Made by a program: the position numbers and the translations under genes. A model generated the notes under the pieces. The model was not told the DNA's origin. It saw nothing but the letters and a program-made list of their open reading frames with translations, and did no database searches. From Carboxylicivirga sp. M1479 (lineage in GTDB: Bacteria > Bacteroidota > Bacteroidia > Bacteroidales > Marinilabiliaceae): 54,039 bases of DNA. Shown here one piece after another: positions 15,976 through 25,436 of this stretch; the stretch's first letter is position 1; every line of letters starts with the position of its first letter. Location: NCBI RefSeq assembly GCF_007097485.1, contig NZ_VKDE01000032.1, positions 1 through 54,039 of the forward strand. The letters run 5' to 3'.

Positions 15976-17562
15976 TTATTCTCCGCTCTTACCATAGTTG
16001 GGAAGGACTCTTGCGCTCGGATCGTTCACATCGCAGTTTTCCCATTCCTTATTTGGCATCCAAAAATCTTTGATTGTTTCACTTCGGCCAGGGAAATGTT
16101 CTTCAAATAACTCTCGATACATTAATGATTCTTTCGAGATTGGTTGCGCGTGTTTGAATTGTGCTTTTTTAGCTTCGAATTCTACATCGCTATACATCTC
16201 TTCAGCGTATGCTTTAAGGTAATCAACCACACTATGACCAACCGCATCAGAGAAAGCTGCTTTTTCTCGATAAAGGATGTCTTGTGGTAGGTAATCGCCT
16301 TCAAAGGCTTTACGCAACAAATATTTTCCTATTCCTGTAAAGTTCATTTTTCGTTCAGGTTGAATACTCATCACATACTCAACAAAATCAAGATCGCCAA
16401 AAGGTACACGAGCTTCCAGGCCGTTGCACGAGATGCTTCTATCGGCACGAAGAACATCGTACATATAAATTTCTTTCAGACGTTTTTCTGCTTCTTTTTG
16501 AAAAGCATCAGGTGTAGGTGCAAAATCGGTGTATTTGTAACCAAATATTTCATCACTTATTTCCCCAGTCATTAGTACTTTAATGTCAGTATTTTCTGCT
16601 ACATACTTACAAACCATGTACATGCCCATTGAAGCACGGATGGTTGTAATGTCGAATGATTCTATACAATAGATCAGATGGCTTAATGAGTCAAAGATGT
16701 CTTTGCGCTTAAAAAGAACCTCGGTATGTTCGGCGCCTAAATAATCGGCTACCACACGTGCATATTTGGTATCAATTGGATCGTCTTCAATACCAACCGC
16801 AAAAGTTCTAATTGGTTGATCGAGCATGCGTGCTCCAACGGCACAAACCAAACTTGAATCCAAACCACCACTCAATAGAAAACCAACTGGCACGTCAGCT
16901 GTCAATCGCTTTTCAATTCCTTTTGTCAGGTAATGGTTGATGTTTTTAAAGATCTCATCCTGCTCATGATCAACAAATTGTTCTACTTTTGAAATATCGC
17001 GGTATTGCTTTATTGATTCGCCATCATAGAAATGTCCTGGAGGAAATGGTTTCACTTCTTCGCATAATTCATGAAGTGTTTTCATTTCACTGGCAAAAAG
17101 TATATCCCCTGCTTTTGAATATCCATAAAACAGTGGACGAATACCAATTGGATCGCGGGCTGCAAAGTACTTTTTAGCTACAGAGTCGTAGATGACAAAT
17201 ACGAACTCTGCATCTAGAGACTTGGCCGTTTCTTCAATCCCTTTTTCTAAGAAAAGCGGAATGATAACTTCACAATCACTACTTGATTTGAATTCGAACG
17301 ATGCTTCGTACTCAGTTTTTAGCGCATTATAATTATATACTTCTCCATTACATACCAAATTAATGTGCTTGTAAACCAATGGCTGATTACCATTTTCCGA
17401 AACATCCATAATGCTTAAACGGTGGAATCCCATCCAACCATCATCTTCAAAATCTCGGGTTAGTGAGTTGTCTGGTCCCCGATATTGAATCTTCTTAAAC
17501 TCGCGGGCAAATCTTAGTTTGTCCATTTTGTCGCTTCCTGTATAAACTGCAAATCCACACAT
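15976..17562 (-). CDS. asnB: Asparagine synthase (glutamine-hydrolysing)
   Basis: A 528-residue AsnB. The N-terminal Ntn glutaminase domain starts MCGFAVY with nucleophile Cys2 (after Met1 removal), and contains YRGPDN, FHRLSIMD and CNGEVYNY. The synthetase domain has the ATP-pyrophosphatase loop SGGLDSS (231-237) and GEISDEIFGY. It makes asparagine from aspartate, glutamine and ATP. It lies between the two carboxynorspermidine genes on the same strand but has its own promoter and terminator, so the grouping may be loose rather than an operon. Confidence 0.95.
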   Translation of the reverse strand: MCGFAVYTGSDKMDKLRFAREFKKIQYRGPDNSLTRDFEDDGWMGFHRLSIMDVSENGNQPLVYKHINLVCNGEVYNYNALKTEYEASFEFKSSSDCEVIIPLFLEKGIEETAKSLDAEFVFVIYDSVAKKYFAARDPIGIRPLFYGYSKAGDILFASEMKTLHELCEEVKPFPPGHFYDGESIKQYRDISKVEQFVDHEQDEIFKNINHYLTKGIEKRLTADVPVGFLLSGGLDSSLVCAVGARMLDQPIRTFAVGIEDDPIDTKYARVVADYLGAEHTEVLFKRKDIFDSLSHLIYCIESFDITTIRASMGMYMVCKYVAENTDIKVLMTGEISDEIFGYKYTDFAPTPDAFQKEAEKRLKEIYMYDVLRADRSISCNGLEARVPFGDLDFVEYVMSIQPERKMNFTGIGKYLLRKAFEGDYLPQDILYREKAAFSDAVGHSVVDYLKAYAEEMYSDVEFEAKKAQFKHAQPISKESLMYRELFEEHFPGRSETIKDFWMPNKEWENCDVNDPSARVLPNYGKSGE

Positions 17563-17612
17563 GACAATCTTATTTTTAATTAGTAATGGAGTAATTGTAA
17601 TGATATTTGATT

Positions 17613-17642
17613 CAAAAGTAATGAATCATTATTAAAAAGCAA
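17613..17642 (-). promoter_or_regulatory. asnB promoter
   Basis: On the minus strand: TTG (17642-17640), a 19-nt spacer and TACTTTTG (17620-17613), a full match to the Bacteroidota consensus. The 5' UTR would be about 45 nt. The rest of the gap up to 17834 shows nothing further. Confidence 0.7.
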
Positions 17643-17837
17643 TAAAAACTTACAAAAAATAAGTAAAGAGGTGCAAAAAGAGCAATATTGTTACAAATTA
17701 ATGGTGATAAGGAGTGGTCTGAAATATTATTATATGTGGGTGTTCGGCTTGATTTAACGGTAATGAGGTGAGGGAGTACGCTCTGAGAGGGGGCAAGTAG
17801 TGAATAGACGTTATTTTTTAATTGATAAAAGGGCAAA

Positions 17838-17864
17838 AAAAATACTGCCATAAGCAGTATTTTT
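17838..17864 (-). terminator. Terminator of the carboxynorspermidine dehydrogenase gene
   Basis: AAAAATACTGC (17838-17848) / GCAGTATTTTT (17854-17864), an 11-bp stem with a T run on the minus strand, 21 nt after the stop. Confidence 0.85.
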
Positions 17865-17884
17865 TTATTTATTGGTGATTTGAA

Positions 17885-19078
17885 TTATAGTTCAAGATCA
17901 ATGTTAACTTGTTCGTGCCATGGTAAGCCTAATTTGTTAAGTTGCTCCATAAATGGATCAGGATTAAATTCTTCAACATTAAAAACACCTGGCTTTTTCC
18001 AAGCATTCTGAAGATACATCATGGCGCCTATGGTTGCAGGAACACCGGTTGTATAGCTTACGCCTTGAGCTCCTGTTTCATCATAAGCATCCTGGTGTTT
18101 ACAGTTGTTATAGACGTAATAGGTTTTTTCCTGACCATCTTTTATGCCTTTAATACGACAACCGATTGAGGTTTCTCCAGTGTAGTTCTCGCCTAAATCA
18201 CCAGGATCAGGTAAAACGGCTTTCAGAAACTGGATGGGAACAATTTCTTTACCTTCGTACATGATTGGTTTGATACCAGCCATTCCAATGTTTTGAATAA
18301 CTCGCAAGTGTGTCAAATATTCTTGTCCGAATGTCATCCAAAAACGAGCCCGCTTAAGAGTTGGATAATTTTTACATAACGACTCAAGTTCTTCGTGGTA
18401 TATTAGATAGGAATCACGTTCCCCAATATTTGGATAACTAAGTGATTTGCAAATTTCATGAGGTTCCGTTTCTATCCATTGACCATTTTCCCAGTATTTA
18501 CCCTTTTGAGTTATTTCTCTAATGTTAATTTCAGGGTTAAAATTGGTGGCAAATGCTTTTCCATGGTCTCCACCATTACAGTCTACGATGTCTAAGTAAT
18601 GTATCTCGTCAAAATGATGTTTGGCGGCATGAGCTGTAAAAATACTAGTTACCCCAGGATCAAAACCACAACCTAGAATAGCTGTGATGCCGGCTTCTTT
18701 AAATCGCTCTTGGTAGGCCCACTGCCACTTGTATTCATACTTAGCTTCGTCTAAGGGCTCATAATTAGCCGTATCCAAATAGGCTGTTTTTGTTTCTAAA
18801 CAGGCATCCATAATGGTCAAATCCTGATATGGTAAAGCTACATTAACCACAATGTCAGGTTCGAAACTATTAATTAGTTCCACAAGTTCAGGCACATTGT
18901 CTGCATCTACTTGCGCAGTTTGAATTCTATTATTGCCAATTTTTTCAGCAATAGCATCGCATTTACTTTTTGTACGACTTGCTAGTAGAATGTTGGTGAA
19001 AACATTTGGCAATGAAGCCATTTTGTGAGCGACTACAGTGCCAACGCCACCCGCTCCAATAATTAATACTCTACCCAT
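17885..19078 (-). CDS. Carboxynorspermidine (carboxyspermidine) dehydrogenase, saccharopine dehydrogenase family
   Basis: This 397-residue NADP-binding protein starts MGRVLIIGAGGVGTVVAHK, a classic Rossmann GxGxxG, and has the saccharopine-dehydrogenase-like VVNVALPYQDLTIMDACL, YLDTANYEP and LGCGFDPGVTSIF. This subfamily reductively condenses aspartate semialdehyde with putrescine or diaminopropane, making the substrate of NspC. Finding it on the same strand near nspC supports that assignment over lysine metabolism. It is separated from asnB by a terminator. Confidence 0.87.
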   Translation of the reverse strand: MGRVLIIGAGGVGTVVAHKMASLPNVFTNILLASRTKSKCDAIAEKIGNNRIQTAQVDADNVPELVELINSFEPDIVVNVALPYQDLTIMDACLETKTAYLDTANYEPLDEAKYEYKWQWAYQERFKEAGITAILGCGFDPGVTSIFTAHAAKHHFDEIHYLDIVDCNGGDHGKAFATNFNPEINIREITQKGKYWENGQWIETEPHEICKSLSYPNIGERDSYLIYHEELESLCKNYPTLKRARFWMTFGQEYLTHLRVIQNIGMAGIKPIMYEGKEIVPIQFLKAVLPDPGDLGENYTGETSIGCRIKGIKDGQEKTYYVYNNCKHQDAYDETGAQGVSYTTGVPATIGAMMYLQNAWKKPGVFNVEEFNPDPFMEQLNKLGLPWHEQVNIDLEL

Positions 19079-19382
19079 GATATTTAAGTTGAATGAAAAC
19101 GTTTTGTATTTTGAAAATTCAAATTATGTGAGATTGATGTTTGTGTGGTTTATTAATGCAAATTGACAAAAAAAATAAAAAGGGGCAATAGCACTACTTA
19201 TTTATTTGGATTAAAAATCTCAATCATTTTAATGTTAAGACTAAATAAGAAGTTGAATCCTAGACTAATGGGTCTAGTGTGTCTTGAGATGCTTTTTAGT
19301 TGGATTTTATATCTAATTGAAAATTAATGCTTGAGCGGTGTTTGTGTGTTGATATTTTACTATTTTAGTGCGTGAAATTACT
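19079..19382. promoter_or_regulatory. Divergent control region, no gene seen
   Basis: AT-rich spacer between the divergent dehydrogenase and nuclease genes. No exact TAnnTTTG box was found. ATAATTTG (minus strand, near 19125) and TATTTTAG (plus strand, near 19360) are near matches. Confidence 0.35.
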
Positions 19383-20438
19383 ATGAATATGTTAAGAATA
19401 TATCCTTTATTGTTCGTCAGCTTGCTAATATGGCTTTTTTCAGCATGTTCCATCCAAAACAAGCCGATAGATAAGAGTCAAACAGCTGTTATTGGTTTTT
19501 ATAATGTGGAGAATTTATTCGATACAATCAATTCGGTAGATGTTCGTGATGGTGAATTTACACCCGAGGGTGCTAAGGAATGGAATGCGAATCGCTATCA
19601 GGATAAGTTGGAAAAGATCGCTCAGGTAATTATCGGTATTGGGGATTCAACTGGCTACTCAGTTCCAAGTGTTATGGGACTTTGTGAGCTTGAAAATATT
19701 GGGGTTATTAACGATTTAGTTGCTCACCCTTTGTTGAAAGAGTTTAATTATCAGATTGTGCATCAGGATTCGCCTGATAAAAGGGGTATTGATGTGGCTC
19801 TTCTATATAGAGCAGATGCCTTTGTGCTACATGATTTTAAAGCTCTTCCATTAATGATTTATGATGCCGAGGATGGAGATCGAATTTTTACCCGCGATCA
19901 GTTGTTGGTAAGTGGACAACTCATGGGGGAGAAGATTCATTTTGTAGTTAATCATTGGCCATCGCGTTATGGTGGAGAAGAGCGTAGTAGACCTTTAAGG
20001 AAAGATGCAGCCTATTTGAGTAGAGCAATTGTTGACTCGTTGCAGCAACTTGATGCTAAAGCTCCCGTGATGTTGATGGGAGACTTTAATGACGATCCAC
20101 AGAATGTGAGTATTAACGATGTATTAAGGGCTGTAGGAATCAGTGAAATGCAAGCAAGTGATTTGTATAATCCGTATGCCGACATGCACGAAGATGGTGT
20201 TGGTACGCTTTGTTATAGAGGGTTCTGGAATATGTTTGATCAAATTCATTTTACTCAGAATATGCTTTCAGATGGTACGAGTTTGCAGCTACAAAGTGCC
20301 CATATTTATAACCATGCTATGTTGAAAGTAAAAGAGGGAAATTACGCAGGATATCCTTTTAGAACTTTTGTGGGAAATAGGTATGATGGCGGCTATAGCG
20401 ATCATTTCCCAGTTTATGCAATAATCAAAAAGAATTAG
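19383..20438 (+). CDS. Secreted lipoprotein of the endonuclease/exonuclease/phosphatase family
   Basis: About 351 residues from the ATG at 19383 (a second ATG at 19389). A lipoprotein signal ends in WLFSAC. The EEP-fold motifs are present: IGFYNVENLFDT at the start, GLCELENIGV (metal-binding Glu), GIDVALLYR, VNHWPSRYGG (catalytic His), LMGDFNDDP and the final YSDHFPVYA. Family members hydrolyse phosphodiester bonds in nucleic acids or lipids. An exported lipoprotein form suggests phosphate or nucleotide scavenging from extracellular DNA, which is inference. It is a single-gene unit. Confidence 0.87.
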   Translation: MNMLRIYPLLFVSLLIWLFSACSIQNKPIDKSQTAVIGFYNVENLFDTINSVDVRDGEFTPEGAKEWNANRYQDKLEKIAQVIIGIGDSTGYSVPSVMGLCELENIGVINDLVAHPLLKEFNYQIVHQDSPDKRGIDVALLYRADAFVLHDFKALPLMIYDAEDGDRIFTRDQLLVSGQLMGEKIHFVVNHWPSRYGGEERSRPLRKDAAYLSRAIVDSLQQLDAKAPVMLMGDFNDDPQNVSINDVLRAVGISEMQASDLYNPYADMHEDGVGTLCYRGFWNMFDQIHFTQNMLSDGTSLQLQSAHIYNHAMLKVKEGNYAGYPFRTFVGNRYDGGYSDHFPVYAIIKKN

Positions 20439-20497
20439 TTTATACCTTTAGTTAATGAGAAATGGCTGTTTAACAAGTGTGTTATCAGCCATTCTTT

Positions 20498-21073
20498 TTA
20501 TCTGTATAAATTCTTCTGTTTGATGAAATTGTAAACCCTCTCTGGGATGAGATAGGGTGTCTCTTTCCCATCTCGAATCCATTCTCTAATGTTTGATGAA
20601 GCCATTTCTACCAAAGGAGCCTTAGTGAGTCTGGCGTTGTGGTGTAGTATTTCTTCATCAATTATATAACCAGTTCTTGGATAGATCAATATTTGATGTT
20701 CACTAATTATTTCATCGTAACATTTCCAATGGTGTAATCGTTGCGCATTGTCGGCACCCATAATAATGCTAAACTGGTAATTGGCATATTGGCTTTTGAG
20801 TGCATCAAGTGTTTTAATGGTGTAGGATGGAGTGGGAAGCTGCAACTCAATGTCTATGGCTTTATAGTTTTCCTGATCTTGCGTTGCCAGGTCAACCATC
20901 TTCAGCCGTAGTTCGGCATCCAAAAGTTCAGAGGATTGTTTAAAAGGGTTTTGTGGACTGACGACAAACCATACTTCATCCAGGTTTTCAAACTCTCGCA
21001 TATAATTTGCCAATGCTAAATGCCCTATATGAATGGGGTTGAATGATCCAAAAAACAATCCTACTTCTATCAC
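20498..21073 (-). CDS. nadD: Nicotinate-nucleotide adenylyltransferase
   Basis: This 191-residue nucleotidyltransferase has GLFFGSFNPIHIGHLALA (HxGH at the N-terminus), VSPQNPFK, IMGADNAQRLHHW and the C-terminal ASSNIREWIRDGK (ISST-R equivalent). It joins ATP and nicotinate mononucleotide in NAD synthesis. It starts 7 nt after gmk ends, in the operon yicC-gmk-nadD, an arrangement common in Bacteroidota. Confidence 0.95.
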   Translation of the reverse strand: MIEVGLFFGSFNPIHIGHLALANYMREFENLDEVWFVVSPQNPFKQSSELLDAELRLKMVDLATQDQENYKAIDIELQLPTPSYTIKTLDALKSQYANYQFSIIMGADNAQRLHHWKCYDEIISEHQILIYPRTGYIIDEEILHHNARLTKAPLVEMASSNIREWIRDGKETPYLIPERVYNFIKQKNLYR

Positions 21074-21080
21074 AATTGGT

Positions 21081-21653
21081 TTATTGGTTTAAAAACTCTC
21101 GAATGGCTTTGGCTGTATGTTCTAATGCCTGATCAATATTATCATTGATAATCACTTGATCGAATTCAGATGAATATTTGAGTTCCCGCTCAGCTTTAGC
21201 TATGCGCATGTTAATCTTTTCTTCGCTATCGGTACCCCGTTTTTGAAGGCGTTTTCGAAGCTCATCAACCGATGGAGGCTGAATAAATAAGCTTAAGGCT
21301 TTGTTACCGTACATTTTTTTGATATTAACACCGCCTACTACATCAACATCAAACACAATATTACAACCAGTGCTACAAATACGTTCTACTTCGCTCTTTA
21401 GTGTGCCGTAGTAGGTGTCAGTATACACTTCTTCCCACTCTAAAAAAGCATCTTGTTCAATTTTAGCCTTAAATTCATCGGGAGATAAAAAGTGATAATC
21501 GACACCATCTTTTTCATTTCCTCGTGGTTGTCTGCTTGTTGCTGAAATAGAGAATCCAAGGTCAAAACCCTCTTTTAATAATGCCTGAACAATGGTTGTT
21601 TTTCCAGAACCTGATGGAGCTGAAAAGATAATCAGTTTGCCTTTCTTCGTCAT
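21081..21653 (-). CDS. gmk: Guanylate kinase
   Basis: About 190 residues from the ATG at 21653 (MTKKGKLIIFSAPSGSGKTT), with the P-loop SAPSGSGKTT and the GMP-binding SATSRQPRGNEKDGVDYHF and EWEEVYTDTYYGTLKSEV. It phosphorylates GMP to GDP. The open frame runs 13 codons further upstream, but the chosen ATG gives the usual family N-terminus. It is the middle gene of the yicC-gmk-nadD operon. Confidence 0.95.
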   Translation of the reverse strand: MTKKGKLIIFSAPSGSGKTTIVQALLKEGFDLGFSISATSRQPRGNEKDGVDYHFLSPDEFKAKIEQDAFLEWEEVYTDTYYGTLKSEVERICSTGCNIVFDVDVVGGVNIKKMYGNKALSLFIQPPSVDELRKRLQKRGTDSEEKINMRIAKAERELKYSSEFDQVIINDNIDQALEHTAKAIREFLNQ

Positions 21654-21718
21654 TTTTTTATGAACAGTGGTGTGGTAACAGAAATCTTTCATTTTATTAA
21701 CTATGCGCTTTTATAAGC

Positions 21719-22591
21719 TTAAAGGACATTAAGTATTTGTTCTTTTATTTTCTCTAATTCATCTTTCATGCGAATAACAACCTTTTGTAATTCAGCATCA
21801 TTGGCCTTTGATCCTAAGGTATTTATTTCTCGACCTATTTCCTGGGTGATAAAACCAAGTTTTTTTCCAACAACATCGTTGTTTTCAATGGTTTCCATAA
21901 AGTACTCCAGATGGTTGCTTAAACGAACTTTCTCTTCAGTAACATCCAGCTTTTCAAGGTAAAAGATGATTTCCTGTTCGAAGCGATTTTCATCGACTTT
22001 ATTACTTTGGCCTAACTCTTCCAGGTTTTCTCTTATGCGAGTTTTTATTTTTTCAATACGCTGAGACTCGTAATTCGGCACCTCTTTTAAAAGTTCGCCT
22101 ATGAGTTTAATTCGTTGTATGATATCTACTTCTAATGCCTGTCCTTCGCGAGTTCTAAAATCAATGATATCAGCAATCGCTTCCTTTAAGGTTACTTCAA
22201 TTGATTTCCACTCAGATTCGTCTAACTCTGCTAATTCTATTTTAACAGTATCGGGCAGTGGCATAATTGTTTTTAAAAAGTCAGTTTCACCAACGTTTAA
22301 ATTATCAGCTATTTCGCGTAGTTGATTGTAGTAGTTGGAAATAACCTGCTTGTTGATTTTGGTAATTTTATCAGATGTTGCTGATTCAACATAAAAACTC
22401 AGGTCTATTTTGCCGCGAGATAGCTTTTTACCAACCAGACTTCTTACGGCAATTTCTTTTTCCCGATAGAGGTTTGGAAAGCGAGTATTTAAGTCTAGTT
22501 GCTTGCTGTTTAGTGACTTAATTTCAATGCTTATTTTTTTATTTGGAAGCTCACATACAGCTTTACCATAACCGGTCATTGATTGAATCAT
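21719..22591 (-). CDS. yicC: YicC/YloC family endoribonuclease
   Basis: This 290-residue protein starts MIQSMTGYGKAV and has SLNSKQLDLNTRFP in the N-terminal YicC domain and GKKLGFITQEIGREINTLGSKAND in the C-terminal DUF1732 part, ending VKDELEKI-like. E. coli YicC and B. subtilis YloC are endoribonucleases acting on small RNAs and mRNA ends. It is the first gene of the operon with gmk and nadD, with AAGGAG (22601-22596) before the ATG. Confidence 0.93.
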   Translation of the reverse strand: MIQSMTGYGKAVCELPNKKISIEIKSLNSKQLDLNTRFPNLYREKEIAVRSLVGKKLSRGKIDLSFYVESATSDKITKINKQVISNYYNQLREIADNLNVGETDFLKTIMPLPDTVKIELAELDESEWKSIEVTLKEAIADIIDFRTREGQALEVDIIQRIKLIGELLKEVPNYESQRIEKIKTRIRENLEELGQSNKVDENRFEQEIIFYLEKLDVTEEKVRLSNHLEYFMETIENNDVVGKKLGFITQEIGREINTLGSKANDAELQKVVIRMKDELEKIKEQILNVL

Positions 22592-22617
22592 ACGTCTCCT
22601 TAATTTCTGATAAGTCG

Positions 22618-22625
22618 CAAAGTTA
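22618..22625 (-). promoter_or_regulatory. -7 box of the yicC-gmk-nadD operon
   Basis: On the minus strand this reads TAACTTTG, an exact TAnnTTTG, 26 nt before the yicC ATG. Confidence 0.55.
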
Positions 22626-22835
22626 ATCTTTTTCTAAGACATGGCGATGGATTATAATTAGCTAATTCCATGATGAAATATGATTCTAAATAATAATCAT
22701 AACCATCTGTTTATTAAGGTTTATTATTTTGACTCGCTAATAGTGTTTAATAAAAATAAAAAAAGAATGAACAAAAAATCAACCATCAGGTTTACCTTTC
22801 AAATCACCATTTACAAACAATTAAATATTAAGGAC

Positions 22836-24209
22836 ATGAAACGATTTACAGATTTTTTAGGAAAAAACCTTTGGGTAATGATGCTTTTATTAAGTGTTTC
22901 ACTAGTAAGTGTATCTTGTGATGATGACGATGATGATTCGGGAGAAGAGGAACCTATGCCTGAAGAATCTATGACGATAACGGATGTAGCGGTTGGTAAT
23001 GCTGATTTCAGTATTTTAGTGGCTGCCCTTCAAAAAGTTGGATTAGCTGACGATTTAGCCGATGAGAAAGCTAGTTATACTGTTTTTGCTCCAACTAATG
23101 CAGCATTTGCAGATTTGCTAAGCGAGTTAGGTGCAAGCGGGTTAGATGATATCTCAAACGAAGTACTAACAAGTGTACTCCTGTACCATGTTGTATCGGG
23201 CTCAAAGAAAGCCTCTATGATTGAAACGGGTTACTACTCAAGCCTAAGTGCTGGACCTAAGGATGGATACGGATTGTCCTTATACATTGATATGGAAATG
23301 GCTAAAATAAATAATCGTGCAAAAATTACGGCTACCGATATTGAAACTGACAATGGTATTATACACGTAATTGATAAGGTTATTTTGCCAATGAGTATTA
23401 CTGATCATGCCATAGCTAATCCTGCATTTTCTTCACTTGTGGCAGGGGTAAGTAAAGCCGATTTGGCAGGAGCCTTAGATGATGATATGTCAATGTTTAC
23501 TGTATTTGCACCTACTAACGACGCTTTTGATATGTTCTTTAGCGAACTCGGTGTAAGCTTAGATGATTTGTCCAAAGAAACGCTATCATCAGTTATTCTT
23601 TATCATGCATTGGGCGATGTTGTACCAGCTGCCATGGTTGAGTCAGGGTATTTTCCAACATTAAGTACCGCTTACGATCGCGCAATAAGTGTTAAGGTAG
23701 ATACCGATGGCGGTGTTATGCTAAATTCGGACAGTGAAGTTATTGCTACTGATGTTGTTGCCACTAATGGTATTATCCATGCTATTAATAAGGTTATTAT
23801 GCCACCAACAGTAGTAGATATCGCAATTGATAATTCAAGCTTTTCAATATTAGTGGAAGCAGTTGTTAAAGCTGATTTGGCAGGTGTTTTATCAGGGGAG
23901 GGTGCTTTTACAGTTTTTGCTCCAACTAATGATGCTTTTGAAGCCTTGTTCGAGGCCTTAAATATTTCAGGTATTGATGCCTTAACAAAGGAGGATTTAA
24001 TACCAATATTATTAGCGCATGTGGTTGATGGTAATGTGGCTTCAACAAGTCTTTCTAATGGCGATGTACCTACTTTAAATACAGATAAGAAACTAATGGT
24101 CAATATTGATAACGGCGTAACAATCGATGGATCAATTAATGTTGTTTTGGCAGATATTCAAGGTAAAAATGGAATAGTTCACGTAATTGACAAGGTGATT
24201 GTTCCTTAA
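22836..24209 (+). CDS. Lipoprotein with three fasciclin (FAS1) domains
   Basis: 457 residues from the ATG at 22836 (MKRFTDFLGKNLW), preceded by AAGGAC; the open frame upstream of it has no signal-peptide character. The lipobox is LVSVSC, followed by a run of Asp. Three FAS1 domains of about 130 residues each follow, each with a TVFAPTN-AF motif and closing with NGIIHVIDKVI or a variant. FAS1 domains mediate cell adhesion or matrix binding at the surface. It is monocistronic with its own terminator and lies upstream of a B12/light-type MerR regulator, which may or may not control it. Confidence 0.9.
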   Translation: MKRFTDFLGKNLWVMMLLLSVSLVSVSCDDDDDDSGEEEPMPEESMTITDVAVGNADFSILVAALQKVGLADDLADEKASYTVFAPTNAAFADLLSELGASGLDDISNEVLTSVLLYHVVSGSKKASMIETGYYSSLSAGPKDGYGLSLYIDMEMAKINNRAKITATDIETDNGIIHVIDKVILPMSITDHAIANPAFSSLVAGVSKADLAGALDDDMSMFTVFAPTNDAFDMFFSELGVSLDDLSKETLSSVILYHALGDVVPAAMVESGYFPTLSTAYDRAISVKVDTDGGVMLNSDSEVIATDVVATNGIIHAINKVIMPPTVVDIAIDNSSFSILVEAVVKADLAGVLSGEGAFTVFAPTNDAFEALFEALNISGIDALTKEDLIPILLAHVVDGNVASTSLSNGDVPTLNTDKKLMVNIDNGVTIDGSINVVLADIQGKNGIVHVIDKVIVP

Positions 24210-24237
24210 TAATGTCGGTTCAAACGTAGAGCTGATT

Positions 24238-24262
24238 GGGGACTTTTACGGTCCCCTTTTTT
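24238..24262 (+). terminator. Terminator of the fasciclin gene
   Basis: GGGGAC (24238-24243) / GTCCCC (24251-24256), then six T. Confidence 0.85.
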
Positions 24263-24457
24263 CTTACTTCAATTTTGAAAAGATGGATTTACTCATGTGA
24301 CAAGATTAATTGGTCTTTACATATTCTTATAATCCTGAACTTAGCGATTTTATCATGACAATGAATTTCTGTTTGGCTCTATAAAAATTAAAGTGAACAT
24401 TATTTGCCGAATAAGCGTTAAAGGTTCAGCAATAGAAAAAGGAAATTATAACCAGAT

Positions 24458-25342
24458 ATGGCATTTTACTCTATAAAAGATTTAGAAAAGATTTCGGGAA
24501 TTAAAGCGCACACTATTCGTATATGGGAGCGTCGCTATAACCTTATCGAACCTCAGCGTACATCAACTAACATACGTTTTTATAACGACGATGACCTGAA
24601 GCGTATCCTGAATGTATCTATTCTCAATCAAAATGGTTATAAAATTTCCAAGATTGCTCAAATGAGTGAAGCGCAATTGCGCGAAAGAGTAATAGACCTT
24701 TGTCTGGATACCCGCAATACAGATGTTCAAATCGAAAGCTTGTTGGTTGCAATGCTTGAAATGGATGAGGGGAAATTTACCCATGTTCTTACCAATTCAA
24801 TTATCAAGCTGGGTTTTGAATCAACGGTAGAAACCATCTTGTTTCCGTTTTTGGATAGAATAGGGATATTGTGGCAGGCAGGCACGATTAACCCTGCTCA
24901 GGAGCACTTTATATCTAACCTGATACGGCAAAAGCTGATTGTGGCAATTGATAACGAAATGCAAAACTTTATTCCCAAGGCAGATAAGAATATTGTCTTT
25001 TTCTTACCTGAGAATGAGTTGCACGAAATTGGCCTGCTTTTTTACAGCTTAATTGCCCGAAAAGAGGGATTTAATGTGGTTTATTTAGGTGCAGCTGTGC
25101 CCATTGAGGATTTAAAAGAAGTGGTAGATGTTAGGCATGCTGATGCTTTGTTTACATCCTTTGTAGCTGCCAGAAAAAAAGAAGAGTTAGAGACTTTAAT
25201 GGATGAAATTGCCAAATCTATTTCAGGGATACCCGTTTTTGTCATGGGATTACAAATTAAAGAGGTTCAGCCTGCTATTCCAAAACACTTTAAAATAGTT
25301 ACATCATCGCAGGAATTCAAAAAGCAGTTGAGCTCTTTTTGA
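24458..25342 (+). CDS. MerR-family regulator with B12-binding domain (CarH/LitR-like)
   Basis: 294 residues. Residues 3-70 are a MerR winged helix (YSIKDLEKISGIKAHTIRIWERRY). Residues 85-165 match the helical cap of methionine-synthase-type B12 domains, with the W-x9-EH motif of CarH photoreceptors (W139, E149-H150). Residues 175-290 are a Rossmann-type cobalamin-binding domain with E-x-H-x-x-G (E187, H189, G192). In CarH/LitR proteins these residues hold adenosylcobalamin, and light breaks the tetramer to lift repression. The same motifs here suggest a light- or B12-responsive repressor; its targets are unknown, as no carotenoid genes lie nearby. The fasciclin gene upstream is a candidate. 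Confidence 0.88.
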   Translation: MAFYSIKDLEKISGIKAHTIRIWERRYNLIEPQRTSTNIRFYNDDDLKRILNVSILNQNGYKISKIAQMSEAQLRERVIDLCLDTRNTDVQIESLLVAMLEMDEGKFTHVLTNSIIKLGFESTVETILFPFLDRIGILWQAGTINPAQEHFISNLIRQKLIVAIDNEMQNFIPKADKNIVFFLPENELHEIGLLFYSLIARKEGFNVVYLGAAVPIEDLKEVVDVRHADALFTSFVAARKKEELETLMDEIAKSISGIPVFVMGLQIKEVQPAIPKHFKIVTSSQEFKKQLSSF

Positions 25343-25436
25343 TGGTTAAAAATTGTGTTAATATTCTATTAGGCTTAATGTTGTAGTGTTTTTGTTAATG
25401 CAAGTAGTTTTTAGCATCTACATTAACTGGATGTAC

